A stretch of DNA of 36,040 nt, from positions 3,140,922 through 3,176,961 of the forward strand of contig NZ_UEXK01000004.1 in assembly GCF_900491935.1 (NCBI RefSeq), read 5' to 3'. Below the pieces are notes generated by a model. It saw nothing but the letters and a program-made list of their open reading frames with translations. It ran no database searches and was not told the DNA's origin. Position 1 is the stretch's first letter, and each line of letters starts with the position of its first letter. Origin of the DNA: Klenkia terrae (GTDB taxonomy: Bacteria > Actinomycetota > Actinomycetes > Mycobacteriales > Geodermatophilaceae). Shown piece by piece: positions 16,077 through 27,681 of the stretch. The position numbers and the translations under genes were made by a program.

Positions 16077-17540
16077 TTGACCCAAGCTCAGCCGTCCGTC
16101 GCCGCCGTCGTCGTCCTCGCGGCGGGCCAGGGCACCCGCATGCGGTCCCGCACCCCGAAGGTGCTGCACGCGATCGGCGGGCGCAGCATGCTCGGCCACG
16201 TGCTGGCCGCGGTCGCGCCGCTGGGCGGGGCGCGCACGGTGGTCGTGGTCGGCTCGGGCCGGGACCAGGTGGAGGCCCACCTCGCCGACATCGCGCCCGA
16301 CGCCCGCGCGGTGCTGCAGGAGCAGCAGAACGGTTCCGGGCACGCCGCGGCGATCGCGCTGGACGCGCTCACCGACGTCGACGGTCCGGTGCTCATCGTC
16401 AACGGCGACGCCCCGCTGCTGCGGACCAGCACCGTGCAGGCGCTGGTCGACGCCCACCGCTCGGCCGGGGACCTGCTCACCGTGCTCACCGCGTCCGTGC
16501 CCGACCCGACCGGGCTCGGCCGGATCGTGCGCGACGGCGAGGGTCGGGTGACCGCCATCGTCGAGGAGCGCGACGCCACCCCGGAGCAGCGGACGATCAC
16601 CGAGGTCAACGCCGGGGTGTACCTCGGCGACCGCGCCGCCGTCCGCGCCGCGCTGTCCCGGGTCGGCGCGGCCAACGACCAGGGCGAGCAGTACCTCACC
16701 GACGTCCTGGGCCTGCTGGTCGGCGACGGGGCGCCGGTCGGCGGGCACCGCGCCGCGGACGCCGACGACACCCTGGGCTGCAACGACCGACGCGAGCTGG
16801 CCGCCCGCCGACGCACCCTCAACGACCGGGTGCTCGACGACCTCATGCGCGGCGGGGTGACCGTGGTCGACCCGCTGACCACCTGGGTGGACGTGACCGT
16901 GGATGTCGGGCCGGACACCGTGCTGCACCCCGGCACCCAGCTGCTGGGCGCCACGATGGTGGCCGGCGGCGCGGTCGTCGGCCCGGACAGCACGCTCACC
17001 GACACCGAGGTGGGCGAGGGTGCCCGCGTCGTCCGCACCCACGCCGACCTCGCCGTCGTCGGGCCCGACGTCCAGGTCGGGCCGTTCGCCTACCTGCGGC
17101 CGGGCACCCGGCTGGCCCGCGGCTCGAAGGTCGGCACGTTCGTGGAGACGAAGAACGCCTCGCTGGGGGAGGGGTCGAAGATCCCGCACCTGTCCTACGT
17201 CGGGGACGCCACGATCGGGGAGGGCACCAACATCGGGGCCGCCACCGTCTTCGTCAACTACGACGGCGTGGCCAAGCACCACACGACGATCGGCGACCAC
17301 GCCCGCACCGGCGCGGACAACATGTTCGTCGCGCCGGTGACGGTCGGGGACGGCGCGTACACCGCGGCCGGCTCGGTGATCACCACGGACGTGCCGCCGG
17401 GGGCCATGGGTGTGGCCCGGGCCACCCAGCGCAATGTGGAAGGGTGGGTGGGCCGCCGCCGTCCTGGTACGGCCGCGGCCGCAGCCGCCGAGGCCGCCCA
17501 CGGCCGCGGCACCGACGATGCCCAGGGGACCCGGTCATGA
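16077..17540 (+). CDS. glmU: Bifunctional GlmU: GlcN-1-P acetyltransferase / GlcNAc-1-P uridyltransferase
   Basis: This 487-aa cytosolic enzyme makes UDP-GlcNAc for peptidoglycan and other envelope polymers. The N-terminal Rossmann-like uridyltransferase shows LAAGQGTRM (14-22) with the downstream RTPKVL lysine, then GDAPLL. The C-terminal half is a left-handed beta-helix acetyltransferase with hexapeptide repeats and the active-site region GTFVETKNASLGEG, HLSYVGDATIGEGTNIG and VNYDG. An Ala-rich hydrophilic tail of about 40 residues ends the protein, as in other actinobacteria. Of three in-frame starts (GTG 16038, ATG 16047, TTG 16077), TTG 16077 is preferred because GGGAG lies 6 nt upstream. 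The stop overlaps the prs ATG (ATGA), so translation is coupled. Confidence 0.95.
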   Translation: MTQAQPSVAAVVVLAAGQGTRMRSRTPKVLHAIGGRSMLGHVLAAVAPLGGARTVVVVGSGRDQVEAHLADIAPDARAVLQEQQNGSGHAAAIALDALTDVDGPVLIVNGDAPLLRTSTVQALVDAHRSAGDLLTVLTASVPDPTGLGRIVRDGEGRVTAIVEERDATPEQRTITEVNAGVYLGDRAAVRAALSRVGAANDQGEQYLTDVLGLLVGDGAPVGGHRAADADDTLGCNDRRELAARRRTLNDRVLDDLMRGGVTVVDPLTTWVDVTVDVGPDTVLHPGTQLLGATMVAGGAVVGPDSTLTDTEVGEGARVVRTHADLAVVGPDVQVGPFAYLRPGTRLARGSKVGTFVETKNASLGEGSKIPHLSYVGDATIGEGTNIGAATVFVNYDGVAKHHTTIGDHARTGADNMFVAPVTVGDGAYTAAGSVITTDVPPGAMGVARATQRNVEGWVGRRRPGTAAAAAAEAAHGRGTDDAQGTRS

Positions 17541-18517
17541 GCGCCATCACCCAGACGCCCACCAAGAGCCTGATGCTCTTCTCCGGGCGGGCCTACCCCG
17601 AGCTGGCCGACGAGATCGGCGGCCACCTCGGCATCACGCCCACCCCCACCTCGAGCTACGAGTTCGCCAACGGTGAGCTCTACGTGCGCTTCGAGGAGTC
17701 CGTCCGGGGGTGCGACGCGTTCATCCTGCAGAGCCACACCTCGCCGATCAACACCTGGCTGATGGAGTCGCTGCTGATGGTGGACGCCGCCAAGCGTGCC
17801 TCGGCCAAGCGGATCACCGTCGTCGCGCCCTTCTTCCCCTACGCCCGGCAGGACAAGAAGCACCGCGGCCGCGAGCCCATCTCCGCCCGCCTGGTCGCCG
17901 ACCTGTTCAAGACCGCCGGCGCCGACCGGCTGATGTCGGTGGACCTGCACACCGCCCAGGTGCAGGGCTTCTTCGACGGCCCGGTCGACCACCTCTTCGC
18001 GATGGACCTCCTCATCGAGGAGGTCAAGCGCAAGTGGGGCGACCGCGACCTCACCGTCGTCTCGCCCGACTCCGGCCGCGTCCGGGTCTCCGAGCGCTGG
18101 TCGGACAAGCTCGGCGGCACCCCGCTGGCCTTCATCCACAAGACCCGTGACATGACCCGGCCCAACGAGGTCGTCGCCAACCGCGTCGTCGGCGACGTCC
18201 GCGGCCGGGTCTGCATCCTGGTCGACGACATGATCGACACCGGCGGCACCATCACCAAGGCCGCCGAGACCCTGTTCGCCGAGGGTGCTGCCGACGTCGT
18301 CATCGCCGCCACCCACGGCGTGCTCTCCGGCCCGGCCGTCGACCGGCTCAAGAACAGCCGGGCCGCCGAGGTGCTCATCACCAACACGCTGCCCATCCCG
18401 CCCGAGCGGCAGTTCGACAAGCTCACCGTGCTCTCCATCGCCCCCTTGCTCGCCCGGGCGATCAGGGAGGTCTTCGAGGACGGCTCGGTGACGAGCCTCT
18501 TCGACGGGGCGTCGTGA
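17537..18517 (+). CDS. prs: Ribose-phosphate pyrophosphokinase (PRPP synthetase)
   Basis: This 326-aa class I PRPP synthetase makes phosphoribosyl pyrophosphate from ribose-5-phosphate and ATP, feeding purine, pyrimidine, His, Trp and NAD synthesis, and in mycobacteria-like cells also decaprenyl-phosphoribose. Key motifs are present: FANGELYVRFEESVRG, the ATP flexible-loop region FPYARQDKKHRGREPISARL, SVDLHTAQVQGFF, and the PRPP-binding loop VDDMIDTGGT (229-238). Length is normal. ATG 17537 overlaps the glmU stop by 4 bp; the pair glmU-prs is conserved and joins UDP-GlcNAc and PRPP supply. A hairpin-rich spacer follows, which probably ends the operon. Confidence 0.97.
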   Translation: MSAITQTPTKSLMLFSGRAYPELADEIGGHLGITPTPTSSYEFANGELYVRFEESVRGCDAFILQSHTSPINTWLMESLLMVDAAKRASAKRITVVAPFFPYARQDKKHRGREPISARLVADLFKTAGADRLMSVDLHTAQVQGFFDGPVDHLFAMDLLIEEVKRKWGDRDLTVVSPDSGRVRVSERWSDKLGGTPLAFIHKTRDMTRPNEVVANRVVGDVRGRVCILVDDMIDTGGTITKAAETLFAEGAADVVIAATHGVLSGPAVDRLKNSRAAEVLITNTLPIPPERQFDKLTVLSIAPLLARAIREVFEDGSVTSLFDGAS

Positions 18518-18628
18518 CATGAGCACATCGTCGCGCTGCGCGCTCCCACCGCGGCCAGGAGCCGTCCCCCTGGGGCGCTGAGCTGCTGCTGCGACGGCTC
18601 GGGGAGAGGCTCTGCCCCTCCCGTCGCC

Positions 18629-18656
18629 CTCGCCCGACCTCCGGTCGGATGGCGAG
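18629..18656 (+). terminator. Interrupted hairpin downstream of prs
   Basis: CTCGCCCGACC (18629-18639) pairs with GGTCG (18643-18647) and GGCGAG (18651-18656), giving 11 pairs with a 3-nt bulge and a 3-nt loop. It lies 112 bp past the prs stop. There is no T tract. Confidence 0.4.
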
Positions 18657-18683
18657 TTCGGCCGTCTGACGAGTCCACCCTCG

Positions 18684-18710
18684 GGGAGGGGATCGTGCCT
18701 CACCCCTCCC
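18684..18710 (+). terminator. GC-rich hairpin upstream of rplY
   Basis: GGGAGGGG (18684-18691) and CCCCTCCC (18703-18710) are perfectly complementary around an 11-nt loop. With the preceding hairpin it could form a double terminator for glmU-prs. Confidence 0.4.
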
Positions 18711-18764
18711 GCTCGGGCGGACGGCCTGCGGCCTCCTGTGGTCGGGGCGTCGTGCTCGCCGGTG

Positions 18765-18770
18765 TACTGT
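18765..18770 (+). promoter_or_regulatory. Possible -10 box of rplY
   Basis: TACTGT fits TANNNT and lies where a start would give a leader of about 110 nt. There is no good -35, so support is weak. Confidence 0.25.
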
Positions 18771-18790
18771 CTCGCCTGTTGCCCGGCGAG

Positions 18791-18880
18791 GGAGCTTGTG
18801 CTCCGTGATCGACGTGCGTGTGCCTGCTGCAGGTGTGCCGCGCGTCCCGCCGGCCCGCACACCGTCTAGCTAGGAGCACA
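18791..18880 (+). promoter_or_regulatory. rplY leader with anti-Shine-Dalgarno pairing
   Basis: TGTGCTCC (18797-18804) is perfectly complementary over 8 bp to GGAGCACA (18873-18880), which contains the rplY Shine-Dalgarno. The same CTCC bases also belong to a local hairpin, GGAGC (18791-18795) with GCTCC (18800-18804) and a TTGT loop. The two pairings exclude each other: the local hairpin frees the ribosome binding site and the long-range one hides it. This could support control of L25 synthesis. Function is inferred. Confidence 0.4.
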
Positions 18881-18885
18881 CCACC

Positions 18886-19581
18886 GTGGCCGATTTCCGC
18901 CTCGCCGCCGAGCCCCGCACCGAGTTCGGCAAGGGCAGCGCCCGCCGGACCCGTCGGGCCGGTCGCGTCCCCGCCGTCCTCTACGGGCACGGAATGGACG
19001 TCGTCCACCTGTCCGTCCCCGCCCGGGAGTTCGCCGCCGCGCTGCGCAACGGCGGCACCAACGTGCTGCTGACCGTGACCCTCGAGGGCACCGAGCACCT
19101 GGCGCTGACCAAGGCCATCCAGCGCGACCCGCTGACCCGCGTCCACGAGCACGTCGACCTGCTGGTCGTCCGCCGCGGCGAGAAGGTCACCGTCGACGTC
19201 CCCGTCATCACCGTGGGCGACCCGGCGCCGGAGACCATCACCAACCACGAGCTGAACACCATCTCGCTCGAGGCCGACGCCACCAAGATCCCCGAGTCGA
19301 TCGAGGTCGACATCACCGGCCGCGCCGCCGGCGAGGGCATCAGCGCGGCCGACCTGGTCCTGCCCGAGGGCGCGACCCTGCTCACCGACCCCGAGGCCCA
19401 GGTCGTCGGCTTCCTGGCCGCCCCGACCGCCGAGGCGCTCGAGGCCGAGCTCGCCGAGGCCGAGGCCGAGGCCGGCATCGAGCGCGACGAGTCCGACGCC
19501 GACGGCGACGTCGTCCCGGAGCCGTCGGACCAGGGCAGCGGCGAGTCGATGGACGCCGCCAGCAACTCCGCGGACAACTGA
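18886..19581 (+). CDS. rplY: 50S ribosomal protein L25/general stress protein Ctc
   Basis: This 231-aa protein binds 5S rRNA in the central protuberance of the 50S subunit. Residues 1 to about 92 are the L25 domain ([22 protein letters not shown], then [21 protein letters not shown]). Residues of about 98-185 form the extra beta domain of the long TL5/CTC type. The last 45 or so residues are an acidic Glu/Ala/Asp-rich tail, common in actinobacterial L25 and probably flexible. GTG 18886 has GGAG 9 nt upstream. This site can pair with an upstream leader segment. The gene is followed 8 bp later by pth, with a strong hairpin inside the start of pth, so read-through between the two may be limited. 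Confidence 0.96.
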   Translation: MADFRLAAEPRTEFGKGSARRTRRAGRVPAVLYGHGMDVVHLSVPAREFAAALRNGGTNVLLTVTLEGTEHLALTKAIQRDPLTRVHEHVDLLVVRRGEKVTVDVPVITVGDPAPETITNHELNTISLEADATKIPESIEVDITGRAAGEGISAADLVLPEGATLLTDPEAQVVGFLAAPTAEALEAELAEAEAEAGIERDESDADGDVVPEPSDQGSGESMDAASNSADN

Positions 19582-19589
19582 GCGGTCCC

Positions 19590-20243
19590 TTGACCGAGAG
19601 CACGACCCGCAGGGGCGCCGGCACCGCCGGCGCCCCTGCGGCGTCCCCGCCGCCGGTCCCCGAGGGCCCGTTCCTCGTCGTGGGACTGGGCAACCCCGGA
19701 CCCGGCTACGCCGGCAATCGGCACAACGTCGGCGCCATGGTGCTGGCCGAGCTGGCCGCCCGGGCGGGGGCGAAGCTGTCGCCGGGCAAAGGCCCGCGGT
19801 CCCGCTCGCTGTCCGGCGACGGCCGGCTGGCCGGGCGCCGGGTGGTGCTCGCCCAGCCCACCACCTACATGAACGAGTCCGGCGGACCTGTCCAGGGCCT
19901 GCTCGGCTACCACTCGATCTCCCCGACGGAGCTGGTCGTGCTCCACGACGAGCTCGACCTGGACTTCGACGTCGTCCGGCTCAAGCGCGGCGGCGGCGAG
20001 GGCGGGCACAACGGGCTGCGCTCGATCTCCCGGTCCACCGGGACGAAGGACTACCTGCGGGTCCGGGTCGGCATCGGCCGCCCGCCCGGTCGGCAGGACC
20101 CCGCCGATTTCGTCCTCAAGGACTTCTCCGCCACCGAGCGGAAGACACTCGAGCTGCTCGTCGGCGAGGCCGCCGACGCCACCGAGCTGCTGCTGGAGAG
20201 GGGCCTCGAGGCCGCGCAGAACGTGGTGCACCCCCGTTCGTGA
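19590..20243 (+). CDS. pth: Peptidyl-tRNA hydrolase
   Basis: This 217-aa enzyme releases peptides from prematurely dropped peptidyl-tRNA. The core begins at [13 protein letters not shown], with N35 and catalytic H45 in NRHNVG. Then come [19 protein letters not shown] with the conserved Asp, [13 protein letters not shown] and [10 protein letters not shown], all diagnostic. The N-terminal 27 residues are a Gly/Ala/Pro extension encoded partly by a 16-bp perfect hairpin (codons 6-18). TTG 19590 is the only ATG/GTG/TTG start before the core that I can find after rplY, yet it has no good Shine-Dalgarno. rplY-pth is a conserved neighbourhood. Confidence 0.94.
   Translation: MTESTTRRGAGTAGAPAASPPPVPEGPFLVVGLGNPGPGYAGNRHNVGAMVLAELAARAGAKLSPGKGPRSRSLSGDGRLAGRRVVLAQPTTYMNESGGPVQGLLGYHSISPTELVVLHDELDLDFDVVRLKRGGGEGGHNGLRSISRSTGTKDYLRVRVGIGRPPGRQDPADFVLKDFSATERKTLELLVGEAADATELLLERGLEAAQNVVHPRS
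19607..19641 (+). terminator. 16-bp perfect hairpin at the rplY-pth junction, inside pth
   Basis: Arms 19607-19622 and 19626-19641 are perfectly complementary, with only ACC in the loop, starting 26 bp after the rplY stop and 17 bp after the pth start codon. Its shape and position suit an rplY terminator or attenuator. It is followed by GC-rich sequence, not a T tract. Confidence 0.6.
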
Positions 20244-20420
20244 ACCGCCGGGGTCCAGGTGGTCCCTCGTAAGGGTGGTTCGGCCTCGCAACCAATTGAC
20301 CCTGCGTGATCAGCCCGTTCAAGGTTGTCGATGAAGAGCGCGAGTCGTCACCGACGGCGAGCGCAGCGGGACCACCTGGTCTCGTCGTGCGTACTTCACC
20401 GGCACCAGGGGGACGACAGC

Positions 20421-22169
20421 GTGACTTCGAGCGGGACCACGACTCAGCCGGCCGACGGCGACGACGTCGGCGGCGTGCCCGGCGTGCAGCCCCCCGAGCT
20501 CCGGTCCGAGCAGCTGACCACGTCCGCGCGCGCGGCCCGGAAGCAGGAACTCGGTCGGGCGGCCGAGCTCGCTGCGGAAGCGGCTGCAGCTGGGCTGCAC
20601 AGCGACGCGCTGATCGGCGCGGCCTCCGTGCGACCCATCGGCGTACCCCGCCCGGTTCCGTCGCGTCGGACCGCCGGCGTGAGCCGAGCCGTCGCCGGCC
20701 TCAACCGGCGGGTGAGCGACCGCGGCCTGGCCCACGTCGCCACCGGGCCGGCCTACGACCCGTTCACCGCCCGCCGCCGGCGCACTCCTGAATGGCTGGT
20801 CAACTACACCGCGGGCCTGGTCCTCGGCGACCTGGCCGCCGGAGCGTTGGCCCTCGTCCTCGTCGACCTCTTGGGGGGCGCAGCTTGGCTGACGTCGAGC
20901 ACGGGCGCGTTCGTGCTCGGCGGGTGGGTGGCGACCCTGGGGCTGCTCGGGGCCTACGCCGAACGCCGGCTCGGCGGGGGGCCGGACGAGTACCGCCGTG
21001 TGCTGGGCACGGGCATCGCCCTGGCCGCCGGGCTCGGCGCCGGCCTCGCCGCTGCTCCAGAGGCGCCGGTGCGTGCGCTGCTGCTGGTGGGTCTGCCCAT
21101 GGCCACGATGCTGGGGCTGCTCGGTCGGAACCTGCAGCGGCGCCGCCTGCACCGGGCCCGCCGCGAGGGTCGGATGGCCAAGCGGGTCGTCGTGGTCGGC
21201 CGCGAGGTCGCCTTGGTCGACCTGGTCAGGAGACTGCGTCGGGACTCTGCAGCGGGCTGGCAGGTGATCGGCGCCTGCGTCCCCGACCCGGGCAGCGCCG
21301 GCGGATTGGGCAGGGACGGCGTCCACGTGCTGGGCGGCCTGGACCACGTGGCGTCGGTGCTGGACAACGTCCGGGCGGACGCCGTGATCGTCGCATCGGC
21401 CAGCGAGACGGCCGCGCTGTACCTGCGTGAGCTGTCCTGGACGCTCGAGGGGACCAACATCGAGCTGCTCGTCGTGCCCGGTCTGATCGAGGTGGCACCC
21501 GACCGGCTCCAGATCCGCCCCACATCGAGCGTCCCGCTCATCCAGGTCGGCGAGCCAGAGTTCCGCGGGTTGCGGAGGGTGGTCAAGTCTGCGATCGACC
21601 GTGCCGCGGCCGGTGTCGTGCTGCTCATCGGGGCACCTCTGTTCGCGGCCCTCGCCATCGCGGTGAAGACGAGCAGTCCAGGGCCGGTGTTCTACCGCCA
21701 TCGGCGCATCGGCAAGCGCGGTCGCGAGTTCGACCTCCTCAAGTTCCGCAGCATGGTGGTGGGCGCCGACGCCCAGCTCGAGGGGCTGGTGGTCATGAGC
21801 GACGGGAACGACGTCCAGTTCAAGATGCGGCAGGACCCCCGGATCACGGGTGTCGGGGCGTTCCTGCGCAAGTTCTCCCTCGACGAGCTGCCCCAGTTGA
21901 TCAACGTCCTCCGGGGGGACATGTCGTTGGTCGGTCCGCGCCCGCACGTGACGCGCGAGGTCGAGCAGTACGGGGACGACATGCACCGCCGACTCCTGGT
22001 CAAGCCCGGCATCACCGGGTTGTGGCAGGTGAGCGGCCGTTCCGATCTGTCGTGGGACGAGTCGGTCGAGCTCGACGTGCGGTACGTGGAGAACTGGTCG
22101 CTCGGACGCGATCTGGCGATCCTGTGGCGAACCGCGCGTGCGGTGATCAAGGGCGCAGGAGCCTACTGA
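20421..22169 (+). CDS. Polyprenyl-phosphate sugar-1-phosphate transferase (exopolysaccharide priming)
   Basis: This 582-aa membrane enzyme would start exopolysaccharide repeat units by moving a sugar-1-phosphate from a UDP-sugar to undecaprenyl phosphate (WbaP/CpsE-like). After a hydrophilic N-terminus of about 125 residues come four membrane helices, then a nucleotide-binding-like CoA_binding_3 domain (AKRVVVVGREVALVDLV). A further helix (AAGVVLLIGAPLFAALAIAV) leads into the catalytic domain: SPGPVFYRHRRIGKRG, LLKFRSM, FSLDELPQLINVLRGDMSLV, GPRP and PGITGLWQVSGRSDLSW. GTG 20421 is chosen because AGGGGGAC lies about 7 nt upstream. Third positions carry clearly more A/T than in flanking genes. 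No other polysaccharide genes are nearby; the 177-bp gap before it holds no gene I can see. Confidence 0.9.
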   Translation: MTSSGTTTQPADGDDVGGVPGVQPPELRSEQLTTSARAARKQELGRAAELAAEAAAAGLHSDALIGAASVRPIGVPRPVPSRRTAGVSRAVAGLNRRVSDRGLAHVATGPAYDPFTARRRRTPEWLVNYTAGLVLGDLAAGALALVLVDLLGGAAWLTSSTGAFVLGGWVATLGLLGAYAERRLGGGPDEYRRVLGTGIALAAGLGAGLAAAPEAPVRALLLVGLPMATMLGLLGRNLQRRRLHRARREGRMAKRVVVVGREVALVDLVRRLRRDSAAGWQVIGACVPDPGSAGGLGRDGVHVLGGLDHVASVLDNVRADAVIVASASETAALYLRELSWTLEGTNIELLVVPGLIEVAPDRLQIRPTSSVPLIQVGEPEFRGLRRVVKSAIDRAAAGVVLLIGAPLFAALAIAVKTSSPGPVFYRHRRIGKRGREFDLLKFRSMVVGADAQLEGLVVMSDGNDVQFKMRQDPRITGVGAFLRKFSLDELPQLINVLRGDMSLVGPRPHVTREVEQYGDDMHRRLLVKPGITGLWQVSGRSDLSWDESVELDVRYVENWSLGRDLAILWRTARAVIKGAGAY

Positions 22170-22201
22170 CCTGGGCGGGCGCAGGGGGTGGCCGCGGGGA
22201 C

Positions 22202-22207
22202 TAACCT
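22202..22207 (+). promoter_or_regulatory. -10-like box upstream of mfd
   Basis: TAACCT fits TANNNT and lies 33 bp after the sugar transferase stop. A start near 22214 would give mfd a leader of about 35-75 nt depending on which GTG is used. No -35 is clear. Confidence 0.35.
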
Positions 22208-22288
22208 CGTCCGTGGCCCCCCGCGCACCCGTGCGCCCTGCCGGGAAGCGTGAGCGGTGCGGCCGGGACCCGATGGAGCAGAACCCTC

Positions 22289-25833
<3,545 letters not shown>

Positions 25834-25837
<4 letters not shown>

Positions 25838-26646
25838 TCCTCGCCGTGGTCGCCCTCGCCGGCGCCGTCCTCTGCTACGGCGTCGCCGGCGACCGGCTGA
25901 GCGTCGGCGCGCAGGCGGCCGGCCCCACCCTGCGGTCCCGCGCCTGGTGGACCGGGACCGGGCTGCAGGCCGGGGCCTTCCTGCTGGCGCTGGTCGCCCG
26001 GCGCGAGCTGCCCCTGCTGGTGGTGCAGTCCGCGATCGTGGCCGCCCTCGCCGTCCCCGCCGTGCTGCAGCGGCTCACCGGCACCCGCCGGTGGGGGCGG
26101 GGTGAGGTCCTGGCGGTGGTCGGGACGATCGCCGGGCTGGCCCTGCTGTCGGCGGCCACGCTGACCGGGCCGGCCGTCGTCCGCGGGGGAGCGGTGCTCG
26201 GCTGGCTCGCCGCCGGGCTGCTGGTGGCCGTCGTGGGCGTGCTGCTGCCGCCGAGCACCTGGGTGGCCGGCACCCTGGCCGGCATCGCCTTCTCCGTCGG
26301 GGCGGTGGGCGCGCGGGTGCTGGTGTCGGAGCTGCCGACCCGGTGGTGGCAGGTGTGGGAGCTGCCGGCGAGCTCCTGGCTGGCCGGAGCGTTGACCGCC
26401 GGTGGGCTGCTGCTCGGCCAGCTGCACCTCACCCGCGGGCTGACCGGCGCACCGGCCGTCCCGGTGCTGGCGATCATGTACGTGGTCAGCACCATCGCGC
26501 CGGCCGCGGTCGGGCACTGGCTGCTGGCCGAGGGGGTCCGCCCGGGGTGGGGGATCCCGGCCGTGGCCGGGTGCGCGCTGGCCCTGGTCGCCGCCGTCCG
26601 GCTGCTCGGCACCGGTCGGGAGCAGGCCGCGCCCGCGTCGGGGTGA
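25834..26646 (+). CDS. DMT-like integral membrane protein
   Basis: This 270-aa protein has about nine to ten short hydrophobic segments in near-continuous series, with few charged loops, resembling the drug/metabolite transporter (EamA-like) fold. It opens directly with a membrane segment (ILAVVALAGAVLCYGVA) and has GLQAGAFLLALVARRELPLLVVQS, typical of the second helix pair in such proteins. The GTG start overlaps the mfd stop as GTGA, so it is very likely translated by coupling with Mfd. No recognisable substrate motif exists. Assignment to DMT is by overall shape only. Codon use matches its neighbours. Confidence 0.75.
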
Positions 26647-26681
26647 GTCCTGGATCACCCCGGGCGTGAGAAGGTCACCTC

Positions 26682-27677
26682 GTGCGCCGTCGTCCGATCG
26701 TGTCCCTGCTGGTCCTGGGCTTGGCGGTGGTCGGCCTGGCCGGCTGCCGGACGTCCCCCGACGTCGCGGCCTACGTCGGTGACGACCGGGTCGGCGTCAC
26801 CGAGCTGCAGGACGCCGTGGCGGAGCGGCTGGCCGACGACGACGTCGCCGCCTACGCCGCGGGCCAGGACGAGGGCGCCTTCACCCGCCAGGTGCTGGAC
26901 CTGATGATCGGCGAGCGGGTCTACGACGCCGTCGAGGAGCGCTACGACATCGACGTCACCCCCGGCCAGGTGCGCGACCGGATCACCGAGCTCCTCGCCG
27001 GCGAGGACGAGGACGCGCTGTTCACCCAGCTCGCCCAGCAGCAGGGCCTGCTGCCCGACGACGCCCGCGAGATCATCCGCGAGCTGCTGGTCCGCGAGCA
27101 GGTCGCGCAGGCCGAGGGGCTGGCCGACCTGACCGACGAGGGGATCCAGGCCGCCTACGAGGACGCGCAGACCGCCGGCGGCCAGTTCGACCTGGGCTAC
27201 ATCACCGTGCCCGACCAGGCGACCGCGGACGCCGTCGCCGCCCAGCTGCGGGCCGACCCGACCAGCTACGCCGCCCTGGCCACCCAGTACGCCGGCACGT
27301 ACACCCTGGCCGCGCCCCAGCTGCGCACCGCCGACCAGCTGCCCGACGTGCTCGCCGGCCCGGTCCAGGGCGCGCTGCCCGAGGGCGTGTTCACCGTCGC
27401 GGTCGCCGAGACCGGGGGCGTGGTGGTCGGCCAGGTGTCCTTCCCGCCGCTGGCCGACCTCGAGGACGACCTCACCGGCCAGGCGCGGCAGGACGCCTCG
27501 GACGCCGCCCAGCCGCTGGTCGACGACCTCGAGGCCGGGCTCGACGTCACGGTGAACCCCCGCTTCGGCACCCTGGAGGACGGCTCGGTGGTGGCCGGCG
27601 ACGGCGGCGTCGTGCAGATCCTGTCCGGTGACGACACGGCGGACGACGCGGCCGACGGGGCGGCTGCCGGAGACTGA
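26682..27677 (+). CDS. SurA-like lipoprotein (periplasmic chaperone/PPIase family)
   Basis: This 331-aa protein is exported and lipid-anchored. The first 21 residues form a signal peptide ending in the lipobox LAGC, with the lipidated C22. Residues of about 30-160 match the SurA N-terminal chaperone region (VGVTELQDAVAERL, then GERVYDAVEERYDIDVTPGQVRDRI and ELLVREQVAQ). A C-terminal parvulin-like segment starts near YITVPDQATADAVAAQL, but a complete isomerase active site is not obvious to me. GTG 26682 is preceded by AGAAGG 7 nt away. An lpqU-type lipoprotein sits near mazG and eno in mycobacteria, but that family differs. Likely role: folding of secreted proteins. Confidence 0.82.
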   Translation: MRRRPIVSLLVLGLAVVGLAGCRTSPDVAAYVGDDRVGVTELQDAVAERLADDDVAAYAAGQDEGAFTRQVLDLMIGERVYDAVEERYDIDVTPGQVRDRITELLAGEDEDALFTQLAQQQGLLPDDAREIIRELLVREQVAQAEGLADLTDEGIQAAYEDAQTAGGQFDLGYITVPDQATADAVAAQLRADPTSYAALATQYAGTYTLAAPQLRTADQLPDVLAGPVQGALPEGVFTVAVAETGGVVVGQVSFPPLADLEDDLTGQARQDASDAAQPLVDDLEAGLDVTVNPRFGTLEDGSVVAGDGGVVQILSGDDTADDAADGAAAGD

Positions 27678-27681
27678 CCGG

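Larger units (their letters stand above)
18518..18885 (+). other. prs-rplY spacer with hairpins, promoter and leader
   Basis: This 368-bp stretch has no gene that I can support. Its first half holds two hairpins suited to ending the glmU-prs transcript. The second half holds a weak -10-like box (18765-18770) and a leader of about 110 nt whose 5' hairpin overlaps a sequence complementary to the rplY ribosome binding site. A short open frame at its right end is only a shadow of rplY. Confidence 0.6.
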
